A stretch of DNA of 64,000 bases from Eubacterium plexicaudatum ASF492 (GCF_000364225.2 NZ_AQFT02000001.1:1116001-1180000), one strand, 5' to 3'; counted from the stretch's first letter, positions 9,819 to 18,697 are shown. Notes: generated by a model from the sequence alone, not told the origin. Numbers and translations are program-made.

Positions 9819-10466
9819 ATGAAGACATTAATTGTAACAGGCGGTACGCTAGATCACGCATTTGCGCTGTCTTATTTGCAGCAGCACGCCTTTGATTATA
9901 TGATCGCAGCGGACGCTGGCATTCGTTTTTTTATACAGGCGGGTATTCGGCCGGACGAAGTGCTGGGCGACTTTGATTCCGCAGATCCTAAGCAGCTGCA
10001 GCAGTTGTGTGCGGACCCACACATTATTTTTCACCGGTACCGGCCGGAAAAAGACGCGGTTGATACGGAGCTTGCGCTGGAACTTGCGCTGGACAGAAAT
10101 AGCAGCGAAGTGCACATTTTAGGCGGAACCGGCACAAGACTGGACCATATGCTGGGCACCGTACGTCTGCTTGGATTCGCGGCAGAACGCGGAGTCAGCT
10201 GTTATCTTGTCGATGCGCATAACCGTATCCGGCTGATACGGGAACGCACCGTATTGGAAAAAGCAGGGCAGTATGGAGACTATGTATCGCTTATTCCGCT
10301 GACTACACAGGTAACCGGAGTGACGCTGACCGGATTTAAATATCCGTTACAGGATTATACGCTGGGCGGCTTTTCTTCTCTTGGAATCAGCAATGAAATT
10401 GTGGAGGAAACGGCAGCAGTGGATTTGAAGGAAGGGATTTTAATTCTTGTGGAGTCGCGGGATTGA
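9819..10466 (+). CDS. thiN: Thiamine pyrophosphokinase
   Basis: Converts thiamine to thiamine pyrophosphate with ATP. The 215 residues contain the family motifs GDFDSAD, RYRPEKDAVDTELAL and GGTGTRLDHMLG in the catalytic domain, then the C-terminal thiamine-binding domain with the YPLQDYTLGGFSSLGISNE stretch. ATG 9819 follows AAGGAG at a normal spacing. It closes the housekeeping operon that began with priA; thiN next to rsgA is common in Clostridia. No TPP riboswitch is visible upstream. Confidence 0.95.
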   Translation: MKTLIVTGGTLDHAFALSYLQQHAFDYMIAADAGIRFFIQAGIRPDEVLGDFDSADPKQLQQLCADPHIIFHRYRPEKDAVDTELALELALDRNSSEVHILGGTGTRLDHMLGTVRLLGFAAERGVSCYLVDAHNRIRLIRERTVLEKAGQYGDYVSLIPLTTQVTGVTLTGFKYPLQDYTLGGFSSLGISNEIVEETAAVDLKEGILILVESRD

Positions 10467-10520
10467 GAACGGAAAAATGCTTTTTGCCATAGGGATTAAG
10501 ATTATGGAGGATTTGTACGT

Positions 10521-11050
10521 ATGACAGAACCGGAAGTTAGTTTATATTTAGCCATATACCATATAAAAAACCATCTCACCGATCAGGATATTAAAGTGTC
10601 TATTGATGGTGCACATATCAAAACGGGAAACATAGTGCATTTTGATATTGAAAAATTTTTTCGTGAACATCATTTTGTCAAAAAGGATGGGGATTTCGAT
10701 CGTTGGCAAGGCAGGTATTGCATAGAAGGTCAAAGTGCAGATATTATTTTGGAGTCCGTTCCGGGATATGGAGATGTTCAGATTATCTTACAAGATGGAA
10801 AGACTTTGCTTGTGGAAAGTAAAAAAAGTAAAGAGGGAAAAGGCAGTCAGGAGTATCCTCTTATGAGAGAAGCGATCGGGCAACTGATGACCAGTTGTTT
10901 GATCAATGAAAATACAATTCCTGCAGTTGCCATTCCATATACAAAAAGAGTCTGGAATTAGCGGAGCGATGGTCTCAACTGGAGCAGATTCGAAAAGTGG
11001 GTATACGTTTTATTCTGGTGCAGGAAAATGGAGATATCGTAATGATATGA
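10521..11050 (+). CDS. Uncharacterised protein, possible PD-(D/E)XK nuclease fold (frameshift)
   Basis: I do not recognise the family. ATG 10521 (MTEPEVSLYLAIYH) stands behind GGAGG. The middle part shows SADIILESVPGYGDVQI, then LLVESKKSKEGKG, followed by a helix with EAIGQLMTS. A D followed by a strand with E-x-K and then a helix with Q is the order of a PD-(D/E)XK nuclease core, so that fold is a reasonable guess. The frame breaks at the A5 run 10943-10947; one added A continues it with SLELAERWSQLEQIRKVGIR to a stop at 11048-11050, giving 176 residues. It converges with the hydrolase gene 18 bp away. The base composition becomes more AT-rich here than in the upstream operon. Confidence 0.6.
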
Positions 11051-11068
11051 TAGCTCAAATCTTGATTT

Positions 11069-11859
11069 TTACTGCCCTGCACCTTTCCAGAATTCTTCCA
11101 TTGTTTTATTAAATTCCTGCGGGACATCCATATTAACACAGTGTCCCGCATTTTCAAAAAGGACTACCGTACAATCGGGTTCGGTGTTTTTCCATGCTTT
11201 GATTGCTTCTAATTCCATTGGGATATCAAATTTTCCGCAGCCGATCAACAAAGGATAATTCCTTTGCCCGGTTTTATACTTATTTACCATACCGTTGAGT
11301 GTTGCCAGAAACATAAATGACTTTTTGGGAAAAAGTATATTCATAGCAAAAAATTCATTTTGAGCCTGTGAAGTATATGCGGAAATTTTCTTGTTTGCTT
11401 CTGCAAACCATTTAATCGAAACAAGCGCTTTCAACATCATCAGCTTCTGTTGGGCACTGTTTTCCTGTTTCATTTTTACGTCAAAATTATTAATGTCATA
11501 TCCTCCAAAGCAAGCCAGTGAGCTTACCGCATATGGAAAACGATTGGCAAAATCCTGCGCTAAAACCGCACCCAATGAAACACCGACAATATGAATTTTA
11601 TCTATGTGTTCCGCTTTTAAGATGTCCGATATCCAATTTGACATCTTTATGATCGTATCACCTTTTTGTGTATCCGTTGATTGTCCGTGACCAATAATGT
11701 CGACAGCCAGAATATTATATTTCTTCTCAAAATACGCGAACTGCGTTCGGAACATATTGTGATTGACGAACGCAGCGTGGATAAAAGTATCCATTCGGCT
11801 TGTCTGGTATTGCTTACAAAATATGTAATGGGTGAATTTTCTAACTTCATCGGTTTCAT
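11069..11859 (-). CDS. Alpha/beta hydrolase (frameshift near N terminus)
   Basis: Alpha/beta-hydrolase fold protein: oxyanion region IHAAFVNHNMF, then VDIIGHGQS, nucleophile elbow VGVSLGAVLA, the late acid in CGKFDIPM and the catalytic His in ENAGHCVNMD. The N-terminal 22 residues (from ATG 11859, behind GAGGAAGGA) are in another frame; one extra base at the A4 run 11783-11786 (T run on the coding strand) joins them as EWILFIHAAF and gives 263 residues. Small esterase or C-C hydrolase activity is typical but the substrate cannot be deduced. It is the last gene before the insertion element, which lies about 120 bp upstream of its start. Confidence 0.85.
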
Positions 11860-11989
11860 TTTTTCCTTCCTCATTTCCTCATTGATATGATCCACAGAAC
11901 CCTCCGCTATCAGTAGTAATATTGTTATTATATTCCTTATTTTTTGTTTGGTCAATATGGAATGACAATACCAATTCTGTAAATTTCTG

Positions 11990-12021
11990 GTTACTGTTCA
12001 CACCCAATGTCATTTACTTAA
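11990..12021. repeat. IS left terminal inverted repeat
   Basis: It matches the reverse complement of 13781-13812 at all 32 positions. The target duplication AATTTCTG abuts it on the outside at 11982-11989. Confidence 0.95.
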
Positions 12022-12059
12022 AGAAGATTCCTGTTCTGTAAGCAGGCATCTTCTTTTTT
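12021..12059 (+). terminator. Intrinsic terminator inside the IS left end
   Basis: The stem GAAGAT.CCTG pairs with CAGG.ATCTTC around a loop near 12034-12042, followed by a T6 run. It lies between the left inverted repeat and the transposase, so it would stop transcripts entering from outside and keep transposase expression low after insertion into active genes. Confidence 0.8.
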
Positions 12060-12205
12060 ACCCCTAACACAAAATTCTATATCTGTAATTTATAAATATT
12101 ATAATTTTATAAATTTTTAAATATCACTTGACAAATATATGAAAATGTGCTTGAGTTCGTCGTTCCGACTATATTAATAAGTTGTTCGATCGAAGGAGGT
12201 ACATT

Positions 12206-13534
12206 TTGAAATATTCTGATTTTGTTAAAACCATACTGCTCACTACCATTGACGAGCTCCTCTCCCAACCTGAAAAATATGCGGGGAAGCCGGGCAAAGA
12301 TTTTACACGTTGCCGTAAAATCAGCGCAAAGTCGCTGCTCCTGATGCTGCTGACTATGGAAAGGGACTGCATTAAAGAAGAACTTTACCGGTATTTTGGT
12401 CGCCAAACCGATGCCCCTTCAAAGGCCGCGTTCTACAAACAGCGCCAAAAGCTGCGCAGCGACGCTCTCAGGGCGCTGCTGCTGGCTTTTAACAACAAAC
12501 TAAAAAACAATCTCTATAACGGCACGTACCAGCTGATTGCCTGTGACGGCTCCGCTGCCGACATACACAGGGATCCGGATAACCCGGATACGTTTTTTGA
12601 GCCAAACAACAAATCGCCTAAAGGATTTAACCAGATCTATATGAACGCCTTTTTTTCCATACTGGACAGACGGTTTACAGATCTTGTCATCCAGCCAGGC
12701 AGAAAACGCAACGAGTATAGCGCCTTCTGCCAGATGGTGGACGCTGCAGGCAGCGCCGACGGCCCGATTATTTATTTCGGCGACATGGGCTACGCCTCAT
12801 ATAACAATTTCGCCCATGTCATTGAAAATGGACAATATTTCCTGATACGCGCCAATGACAGCAGGACTTGCGGGATACTTGGGCTTACAGATATAGATGG
12901 GGTAAAGGAGCTGGATTTTCATGCAGACCTTATCCTCAGTCGGTCGCAGTCAAAAAAGAAAAGGCTGCAGCCGGAAAAATTGGAAAACTACAGGCATATA
13001 TGCAGCCGTGTCGCTATGGATTTCCTCCCTGCCCCGGATGATGGATATGGCGAATACACCATATCACTGCGTGTAGTCAGGGTTGAACTTTCGGAAGGGA
13101 ACTTTGAAAACATTATCACAAATCTTCCGGACATGGAGTTTGACATGGATAGCTTTAAAGAACTTTACCATCTTAGATGGAAGGAAGAAAACGGGTTCAG
13201 GGATCTGAAATATGCATTATGCCTTAAGGCGTTTCATTCCAAAAAGTATGAATATATCGTACAGGAAGTATGGGCCAGGACCATACTGCATAACTTCTGC
13301 TCTGAAATTGCACTGCATACAGAGGTTGAAAGAAGGGACATCAAACATGAATATCAGGTGAACTTTTCACAGGCCGCAAAAACGTGCAGGGATTTTTTGC
13401 GGACGCATGATGGGACAGCTGCATACGACGTAGAAGGCCTGATCGCCCAAAACATTGAGGCAGTCAGGCCCGGCAGATCCTTTCCACGACGGAAAAGGTT
13501 TCAGCTGCCAATAAGCTTCTGCTACCGGAACTAG
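12206..13534 (+). CDS. IS4-family transposase
   Basis: DDE transposase of 442 residues. The start is TTG 12206, placed by AAGGAGGT at 12193-12200; the upstream in-frame ATG 12182 has no such site. The catalytic acids are in LIACDGSAAD (first D), YFGDMGYASYN (second D) and the YREK signature YHLRWKEENGFRDLK (Glu), spaced by Y-2-R-3-E-6-K, as in the IS4 family. No frameshift or stop interrupts it, so the element should be able to move. It is bracketed by perfect 32-bp inverted repeats. Confidence 0.95.
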   Translation: MKYSDFVKTILLTTIDELLSQPEKYAGKPGKDFTRCRKISAKSLLLMLLTMERDCIKEELYRYFGRQTDAPSKAAFYKQRQKLRSDALRALLLAFNNKLKNNLYNGTYQLIACDGSAADIHRDPDNPDTFFEPNNKSPKGFNQIYMNAFFSILDRRFTDLVIQPGRKRNEYSAFCQMVDAAGSADGPIIYFGDMGYASYNNFAHVIENGQYFLIRANDSRTCGILGLTDIDGVKELDFHADLILSRSQSKKKRLQPEKLENYRHICSRVAMDFLPAPDDGYGEYTISLRVVRVELSEGNFENIITNLPDMEFDMDSFKELYHLRWKEENGFRDLKYALCLKAFHSKKYEYIVQEVWARTILHNFCSEIALHTEVERRDIKHEYQVNFSQAAKTCRDFLRTHDGTAAYDVEGLIAQNIEAVRPGRSFPRRKRFQLPISFCYRN

Positions 13535-13780
13535 CAGGAATAGCTACCAACAACTTCATTATAACATTTCCGCAGGCATATTCAACTATTTTAAAAATAT
13601 AGTCAGATATGTCTTGTCGTTATACGCATTTATTCCGGAATACAATTATGCAATACGTCTGAAAACAGATTCCACAGTCTGTTCATTAGAAAAAGATCCC
13701 ACATCCCTGGTTTTCACTTTTTGTTTCATTAAGTTGACAATATTTTGGCTTCTGAATGTAATTTGAACGGCAAATTTCTC

Positions 13781-13812
13781 TTAAGTAAATGACATTGGGT
13801 GTGAACAGTAAC
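13781..13812. repeat. IS right terminal inverted repeat
   Basis: Perfect 32-bp partner of the left repeat; the second copy of the 8-bp target duplication follows at 13813-13820. Confidence 0.95.
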
Positions 13813-13898
13813 AATTTCTGTGGTTACTTATGAAAATTATGATACAATGATTGATAATAAGAGTTGCAGCGGGTTTTATGTTGTTTGACTGTAAATCA

Positions 13899-14163
13899 TA
13901 TTATTCATTCTTCCAGCCGTTGGAGGTTACACGTCATACGCTGCTGTCAGATAAGATGGGATTTCATTTCTTTGAACTTCCAAAGTTACCGGATGATATC
14001 AGTCAGGAGAATATGCTGATGTTATGGCTGGCTCTGTTCAAAGCAGATACGGAAGAAGAGCTGGAAAAGATTAAGGGAATGGAGGCGCCGATTATGAGCC
14101 AGGCAATAAATGCTTATTATACGATTACAGCTTCATCAGAGTTCCGTGAGAAAGAACAGCTTC
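13899..14163 (+). pseudogene. Rpn/PD-(D/E)XK transposase-family fragment (middle to C-terminal)
   Basis: The frame here reads LEVTRHTLLSDKMGFHFFEL, then LPKLPDDISQENMLMLWLAL and ASSEFREKEQL, the late part of the Rpn family of recombination-promoting nuclease/putative transposases. The catalytic N-terminal domain is missing, and the 3' end is interrupted at 14164 by a palindromic element, after which the family sequence does not resume. The left end lies close to the IS target site. A promoter-like TATGATACAAT at 13837-13847 precedes it but no proper start is present. It is a relic. An N-terminal fragment of the same family lies at 26.7 kb. Confidence 0.75.
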
Positions 14164-14335
14164 GTACTAGAGTGTGTCTTAAAATTCATTCCTGCCATCT
14201 GCACGCCCCACTTTACGGGAGATTTGTCCCTCATTCGGTCAACGTAGCCCAATACGCCTCCCTCATTCGGGACAAATCTCCCGCAAACTGTGACGCACAG
14301 CTGACAGAAAGCAATTTTAAGACACACTCTAGTAC
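14164..14335. repeat. 172-bp palindromic MITE-like element
   Basis: The ends are a perfect 23-bp inverted repeat (14164-14186 and 14313-14335, starting GTACTAGAGTGTGTC). Inside, GGGAGATTTGTCCC at about 14218-14231 pairs with GGGACAAATCTCCC at about 14268-14281, and the segments between pair imperfectly, so almost the whole element can fold into one long hairpin with a loop around 14248. It has no coding capacity of its own and sits in the Rpn fragment. The size, terminal repeats and lack of genes fit a miniature inverted-repeat element or a large REP-like unit. GTAC at both tips may be a target duplication. Confidence 0.85.
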
Positions 14336-14341
14336 ACGTTA

Positions 14342-14370
14342 TTGACAATATGGCATATATGCCATATACT
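14342..14370 (+). promoter_or_regulatory. higBA promoter with operator dyad in the spacer
   Basis: TTGACA at 14342-14347 and TATACT at 14365-14370 are separated by exactly 17 bp, a near-consensus sigma-A promoter. The 20-bp perfect palindrome ATATGGCATATATGCCATAT (14348-14367) fills the spacer and reaches into the -10 box. Binding there would exclude RNA polymerase, as expected for autorepression by the antitoxin or the toxin-antitoxin complex of the genes 29 bp downstream. Confidence 0.88.
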
Positions 14371-14398
14371 AAATGTAGAAAAAGAATTGGAGATTACA

Positions 14399-14758
14399 AT
14401 GGATAAATTTGAGGTGGAATTTTATACTAAAGATAACGGTGAAAAACCAGTTAAAGATTTTATCCTTGGTCCGGACATCAAAATGCGGGCGAAAGTATTG
14501 GGAATAATTAATGTACCGGAAGAAAGGGGAAATCAATTAAGGGAGCCATACAGTAAACATTTAGAGGATGGTATATTTGAAATTCGTGGGAAAGTGGGAA
14601 CAGATATAACAAGAGTTTTATATTTTTTCTACTATGGTAAGAAGATAATAATGACTAATGGGTTTATCAAGAAGACACAGGAGACGCCAAAACAGGAAAT
14701 AAGGCTGGCAAAGTCATATCGTAAAGATTACTTAGAAAGGATGAGAAATAATGAGTGA
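14399..14758 (+). CDS. RelE/HigB-type toxin (Gp49-like)
   Basis: A 119-residue protein of the phage Gp49-like/HigB family of ribosome-dependent mRNA interferases. It starts MDKFEVEFYTKDNGEKPV, has the central EDGIFEIRGKVGTDITRVLY, with the strand and Arg residues typical of the fold, and YFFYYGKKIIMTNGFIKKT, and ends in a basic helix. ATG 14399 is preceded by GGAG. The last 8 bp overlap the antitoxin gene. The order toxin then antitoxin is that of HigBA rather than RelBE. A strong promoter with an internal operator lies directly upstream. Toxicity is inferred from the family. Confidence 0.88.
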   Translation: MDKFEVEFYTKDNGEKPVKDFILGPDIKMRAKVLGIINVPEERGNQLREPYSKHLEDGIFEIRGKVGTDITRVLYFFYYGKKIIMTNGFIKKTQETPKQEIRLAKSYRKDYLERMRNNE

Positions 14759-15044
14759 ATTTCAGGAATTTCTAAATGAACAATTGCAGGATGATGAGTT
14801 CAGAAAAGAATGGGAAGATATTCAGCCGGAAATGGATGTGATCAGGGCAATGATAGATGCAAGGATTTCACAGAACCTTACCCAAAAAGAACTTGCTGAA
14901 AGGACAGGAATTAATCAGGCAGATATAAGCAAGCTGGAAAACGGAACGAGGAATCCGTCGCTTAAGCTACTGAAGCGTTTGGCAGATGGAATGGGAATGA
15001 CACTGAAGCTGGAGTTTATTCCCAAAAGTCCGGCGAAGGGGTAG
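14751..15044 (+). CDS. HigA-type antitoxin, XRE helix-turn-helix
   Basis: A 97-residue protein. The N-terminal acidic part (FQEFLNEQLQDDEFRKEWE) should contact the toxin; an XRE helix-turn-helix follows with LTQKELAERTGINQADISKL and the closing ENGTRNPSLKLLKRLADGMG. It overlaps the toxin gene by 8 bp, so the two are translated together. It probably binds the 20-bp dyad inside the promoter at 14348-14367 and represses the pair. A terminator follows at 15111. Confidence 0.9.
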   Translation: MSEFQEFLNEQLQDDEFRKEWEDIQPEMDVIRAMIDARISQNLTQKELAERTGINQADISKLENGTRNPSLKLLKRLADGMGMTLKLEFIPKSPAKG

Positions 15045-15110
15045 ATATGAGAAGCGGATACGGAAAGAATGATAAGACATTGTTGGCATAACAAAGAATG
15101 ATGAAGTAGG

Positions 15111-15158
15111 AAAAAGGATAAATTACTTATTTTTGTGTGGGTGATAGTATCCTTTTTT
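15111..15158 (+). terminator. Terminator after the toxin-antitoxin pair
   Basis: AAAAAGGATA at 15111-15120 pairs with TATCCTTTTT at 15148-15157 and ends in a T run. The loop is long (27 nt), so the structure is only moderately convincing. Confidence 0.55.
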
Positions 15159-15597
15159 AAATAATATTGCCATCAGGAGAAATGAGTATGGATGCACCAT
15201 ATAATTTGATTTATTGCTTGATTATCTCTAATGTATTTTATCTCTAGTGGCAGATTGATCTTATAAGATATTCTTATAGATAACATTTTCTATAGAAATG
15301 TTTTGTGCAACCAACAGGAGTTCCGGAACGGGCTTGTGAAAATATTCAGATTTAGTAATCATTCTATCTGGCAGTCTTTGTTCATGGGAAGAAAATACAC
15401 AAAACAAAGAATAGAAATTGTGAAGACAAATAAAGTCATGGATCCTTTTTAAGCATCAGAAAAAATGATTCGGGCTTCGAAATGTTATGGATGGGGGTGG
15501 AAGCGGCAGATATTTATCATGGAGAAAAATAAGATCAGAGCATTTTTCAAACGGGCTCTGAAGCAGAAGTACGAATGAATAGGAGAAGAGAAGGAAT
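15159..15597. other. AT-rich gap without a recognisable gene
   Basis: About 440 bp between the toxin-antitoxin terminator and the secreted-protein gene. Only short open frames occur in all six readings. A ribosome-site-like AGGAG before ATG 15187 opens a frame of about 20 codons, which I do not trust. The stretch looks like eroded sequence and may hold the promoter of the secreted protein. Confidence 0.5.
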
Positions 15598-16735
15598 ATG
15601 AATCATAAAAACAGCTTGTGCAGAGTGGTCTGTTTTTTGCTTGTATTGTGCGGTTTTATCAGTTTTAAGGAAGCGGGCAGGATGCAGGTACAGGCGGCAG
15701 ACAGTGAAAAAAATTATATCTGGAATATCTGGCGAAGGAAGAAAAAGAAATAAGACAAATGTCTTTGAAGAATACCAGATAACAGGATATAAGATTTTGG
15801 ATTTGAATAAGGATGGAAAGAAGGAATTGCTCTATGGCTACTGGTCAGGAGGGGCCAGGTCGTCAGGGGCAATTTGCGGCATTCGGAAGGGAAAGGTAAA
15901 GAAGCTGGTTGATTTTGGCGGCAGCCCGCAGTTTTATACTGTTAAAGGTTCAAAAAATCAGGTAGTAGTCGGTGGAGCTAACAGTGCCTATGAATATGCA
16001 TATAGTGTGTTTGTGGTGTCTGCGAACGGTTTAAAGGAGAAGGATGTCTATGTAAGGGTGTATGATGATTCCGATCATATGCGTGTAACGAAAAATGAGA
16101 AAGAAATTTCCAGGGCATCTTTTCAGGCGTGGGAGGATAAACTGGCGGAAATTAAACCGGATGATTATAAACCTGTTAAACCGGTAGAAAAATCGCAGCA
16201 TGTACGCAGCGAAAAAGAAATCTACCTTAAATATCTGACCAGGATGAAGAAGAGTTTGCTGAAGAAATATTCCAAATCAAATATAGTTGTACCTTTATCT
16301 GATTATTATTTGGAATATAAGATTATGGATTTAAACGGTGACGGAACAAAAGAACTGCTCTACACGTTTCAGGTTAACGGATTTCCAGGTTCTGATGATC
16401 CATCGTATCTTCAACAAAAAGGCCGCATCTGTACAATACAAAATGGAAAAGTAAAGCAGATGTGGGAATCGGACACGAGTCATGCCATTACATTTCATAC
16501 TATAAAAGGTTCTGAGTCTGAAATTGTTGTAGATAAATACATTACCGGAGGCATACATCATATTGAGGTATATCATGTTGCTTCAGCGAAGTTAGAAAAG
16601 AATGCTTCATATATATTTGGACCGATAGAGGGTCCGGAGTTAGGTTATTTTAGAAAAGATGGCACAGAGCGTGTAAAAGATCCTTTTGGAAAAGATGATG
16701 AAAATCTAAAATACATAGAGCTAAAACGTTTATAG
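15598..16735 (+). CDS. Secreted protein with two tandem domains (two frameshifts)
   Basis: ATG 15598 behind AGGAGAAGAGAAGGA starts a signal peptide (MNHKNSLCRVVCFLLVLCGF, then a small-residue stretch ending VQAA). Two bases are missing: one in the A7 run 15707-15713 and one near the A3 run 15757-15759. With both added, one frame of 379 residues runs to 16735. The mature part is two copies of one domain: EKKLYLEYLA followed by ITGYKILDLNKDGKKELLYG, and EKEIYLKYLT followed by YLEYKIMDLNGDGTKELLYT. Each copy has a DLNxDGxxEL calcium-loop-like motif and a later strand-rich part (VKGSKNQVVV; IKGSESEIVV). The family is not known to me; surface or extracellular location is inferred from the signal peptide. 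Confidence 0.75.
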
Positions 16736-17121
16736 CCCCAGGGAATAGCAGGATAGTAAAGGGAAAAAGGACAGCTTCAGATACCATTTATAATCTCGTT
16801 CTGATTGCAGTTTAAACAATTAAGGCGATTGCTGGCCTACCATAAACCCTGATACAGGTAGAAAGAAACTAATGGATATGAGAACCATCAATCTTGATAG
16901 CAGTAAAAAGGTTGATGGTTTTTTCCTGCATGGCAAAAAAGAATTTGGAAATTGATCATTTACAGAGAATTTAGTATACTGTACATAAGGGTGTTCAGAT
17001 GGTAGAGAGAAATATAATGATAGAAAAGAAAGTAAATGCTTGGTATTGGTAACCAATATAGATGCAATAGTATGATCAGATGAGGAAGGTAAACCTGATG
17101 AATGGGAAGGAGGATAGGAAG
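16736..17121. other. Intergenic region with one terminator
   Basis: About 390 bp with no gene seen. It holds the hairpin described separately at 16883-16925. Upstream of the small gene, AGTATACTGTACATAAGG near 16971-16989 may be part of a promoter, but the -35 box is unclear. Confidence 0.5.
16883..16925 (+). terminator. Intrinsic terminator
   Basis: AACCATCAA at 16883-16891 pairs with TTGATGGTT at 16912-16920, followed by a T run. It is the probable end of the secreted-protein transcript. Confidence 0.75.
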
Positions 17122-17301
17122 ATGGAGGATTTGGGGATGACAGAGAAAGAGCAGGCTGCAATTATGATTGATATCTACACAGACTTACAGCGGATACAGA
17201 AAGCGGAGGATAGAGACAAGGAATTATCTAATCAGCTCCGTAAAGCGAAAGCTAAACTTGAAGCATTGGGGATTGTAACTGAGAATTTAATCATTGAGTA
17301 A
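17122..17301 (+). CDS. Small protein of unknown function (59 aa)
   Basis: ATG 17122 stands 8 bp behind a perfect AAGGAGG (17107-17113), a better start than the in-frame codons upstream. The product begins MEDLGMTEKEQAAIMIDIYT, is helical and charged, with the heptad-like stretch ELSNQLRKAKAKLEALG, suggesting a short coiled coil. No family is recognised. A hairpin follows directly. Its setting, at the end of the accessory region, would fit a small mobile-element or regulatory protein, but nothing specific supports that. Confidence 0.55.
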   Translation: MEDLGMTEKEQAAIMIDIYTDLQRIQKAEDRDKELSNQLRKAKAKLEALGIVTENLIIE

Positions 17302-17305
17302 AAAG

Positions 17306-17336
17306 AGAGCGGAGCTTGCCACCGCTCTTATCTTTT
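17306..17336 (+). terminator. Hairpin after the small gene
   Basis: AGAGCGG at 17306-17312 pairs with CCGCTCT at 17322-17328, loop of 9, then a TATCTTTT tail. The T run is interrupted, so it may be a weak terminator. Confidence 0.6.
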
Positions 17337-17417
17337 GGAAGTTTCCCACGACAAGGGGGCGGAAGTGATGTTGCTACATAGAAAATCAGATAGAAATATA
17401 GAATTTTATGGATTTAT

Positions 17418-17466
17418 AAAGCCTTATGTGGTAACATGTAATTCACTGTATTAAGGCTTTTTTCTT
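17418..17466 (+). terminator. Intrinsic terminator upstream of ychF
   Basis: AAAGCCTTA at 17418-17426 pairs with TAAGGCTTT at 17452-17460, followed by T residues. The inner loop is 25 nt. It separates the accessory region from ychF. Confidence 0.65.
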
Positions 17467-17543
17467 GGGAAGGGAGCCGAAATGAGAAAGAATTTAAAAG
17501 GAAAGGAACGAAATGTGAAGTTTTTAAGGAGGAATATAGAAAA

Positions 17544-18644
17544 ATGAAACTAGGAATTGTCGGATTGCCGAACGTAGGAAAAAGTACATTGTTTAATTCA
17601 CTGACAAAAGCAGGTGCAGAATCTGCAAACTATCCGTTTTGTACGATAGATCCTAATGTGGGGATTGTGTCCGTACCGGATGAACGAATTGACAGGCTGG
17701 GTGAGCTGTATCATTCCAAAAAGATTGTACCGGCAGTTATCGAATTTGTAGACATTGCGGGACTTGTCAAAGGGGCCAGCAAAGGAGAAGGGCTGGGCAA
17801 TCAGTTTCTGGCCAATATCCGTGAAGTAGATGCGATTGTGCATGTGGTCAGATGTTTTGAAGATGAAAATATTGTACATGTGGATGGAAGCGTTGATCCT
17901 GCACGCGATATCGAAACAATTAATCTGGAGCTTGTATTTTCCGATATGGAAATATTGGAGCGCAGAATTGCCAAGATTGCGAAACAGGCCAGAATGGATA
18001 AGACGCTGGCAAAAGAGTTAAAGCTGGCAGAAGCGGTAAAGGCACATCTGGAAGAAGGAAAACCGGCAAAGACGTTTGCTCTTGGAGAAGATGAAGAGGA
18101 GCAGGCATGGTTTAAAACATATCATTTGTTGACGGCAAAGCCGGTGATCTATGCGGCAAACGTGCGGGAAGATGATCTTGCAGATGATGGTGCGTCCAAT
18201 TCACATGTGGCAGACGTACGCCGTCTGGCAGCGGAAGAGCAGAGCGAAGTATTTGTCGTCTGTGCACAGATCGAACAGGAGATTGCAGAGCTGGACGACG
18301 AAGAGCGGGCGATGTTTCTGGAAGAGCTTGGTCTGCATGAATCCGGCCTGGACAAGCTGATCAGAGCAAGCTATCATTTACTGGGTCTGATCAGTTTTCT
18401 GACATCCGGAGAGGATGAGACACGGGCATGGACGATTAAAGAAGGAACTAAGGCGCCGCAGGCAGCCGGGAAGATTCATACGGATTTTGAACGGGGATTT
18501 ATCCGGGCGGAAGTAGTCGCATATGAAGATCTGATTGCAGGCGGGAGTATTGCGGCCGTGCGGGAAAAAGGTCTGGTACGGCTGGAAGGAAAAGAGTACG
18601 TGGTAAAAGACGGAGACGTGGTCGTTTTCCGATTTAATGTATAG
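17544..18644 (+). CDS. ychF: YchF/OLA1-family ribosome-binding ATPase
   Basis: Obg-family P-loop protein that prefers ATP and binds ribosomes; involved in stress and redox responses. The 366 residues show G1 [15 protein letters not shown], switch [14 protein letters not shown]3 [18 protein letters not shown], a coiled-coil insertion near residues 130-190, and the C-terminal TGS domain with [14 protein letters not shown] [17 protein letters not shown] and DVVVFRFNV at the end. ATG 17544 has TAAGGAGG upstream. Normal length and no anomalies. Confidence 0.97.
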   Translation: MKLGIVGLPNVGKSTLFNSLTKAGAESANYPFCTIDPNVGIVSVPDERIDRLGELYHSKKIVPAVIEFVDIAGLVKGASKGEGLGNQFLANIREVDAIVHVVRCFEDENIVHVDGSVDPARDIETINLELVFSDMEILERRIAKIAKQARMDKTLAKELKLAEAVKAHLEEGKPAKTFALGEDEEEQAWFKTYHLLTAKPVIYAANVREDDLADDGASNSHVADVRRLAAEEQSEVFVVCAQIEQEIAELDDEERAMFLEELGLHESGLDKLIRASYHLLGLISFLTSGEDETRAWTIKEGTKAPQAAGKIHTDFERGFIRAEVVAYEDLIAGGSIAAVREKGLVRLEGKEYVVKDGDVVVFRFNV

Positions 18645-18697
18645 GAACCGGAATAAAACAGTCGGCATATACTAAGAAAAAACAGGTGTTTTGCGTT

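Larger units (their letters stand above)
11990..13812 (+). mobile_element. IS4-family insertion sequence, intact
   Basis: A complete 1823-bp element. Both ends carry a perfect 32-bp inverted repeat (11990-12021 and 13781-13812, starting GTTACTGTTCACACCC). The flanks are an exact 8-bp direct repeat, AATTTCTG, at 11982-11989 and 13813-13820, which is the target duplication. One transposase gene fills the middle; an intrinsic terminator stands just inside the left end. The approximately 245 bp between the transposase stop and the right repeat contain no gene that I see. The undamaged repeats and duplication indicate a recent insertion. The target was an intergenic site between the hydrolase gene and a decayed Rpn gene. 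The subgroup within IS4 cannot be set without a database. Confidence 0.93.

Noticed and set aside
14136..14348. Small protein gene on the minus strand
   Set aside because: The frame is created by the palindromic element read backward and has no start signal.
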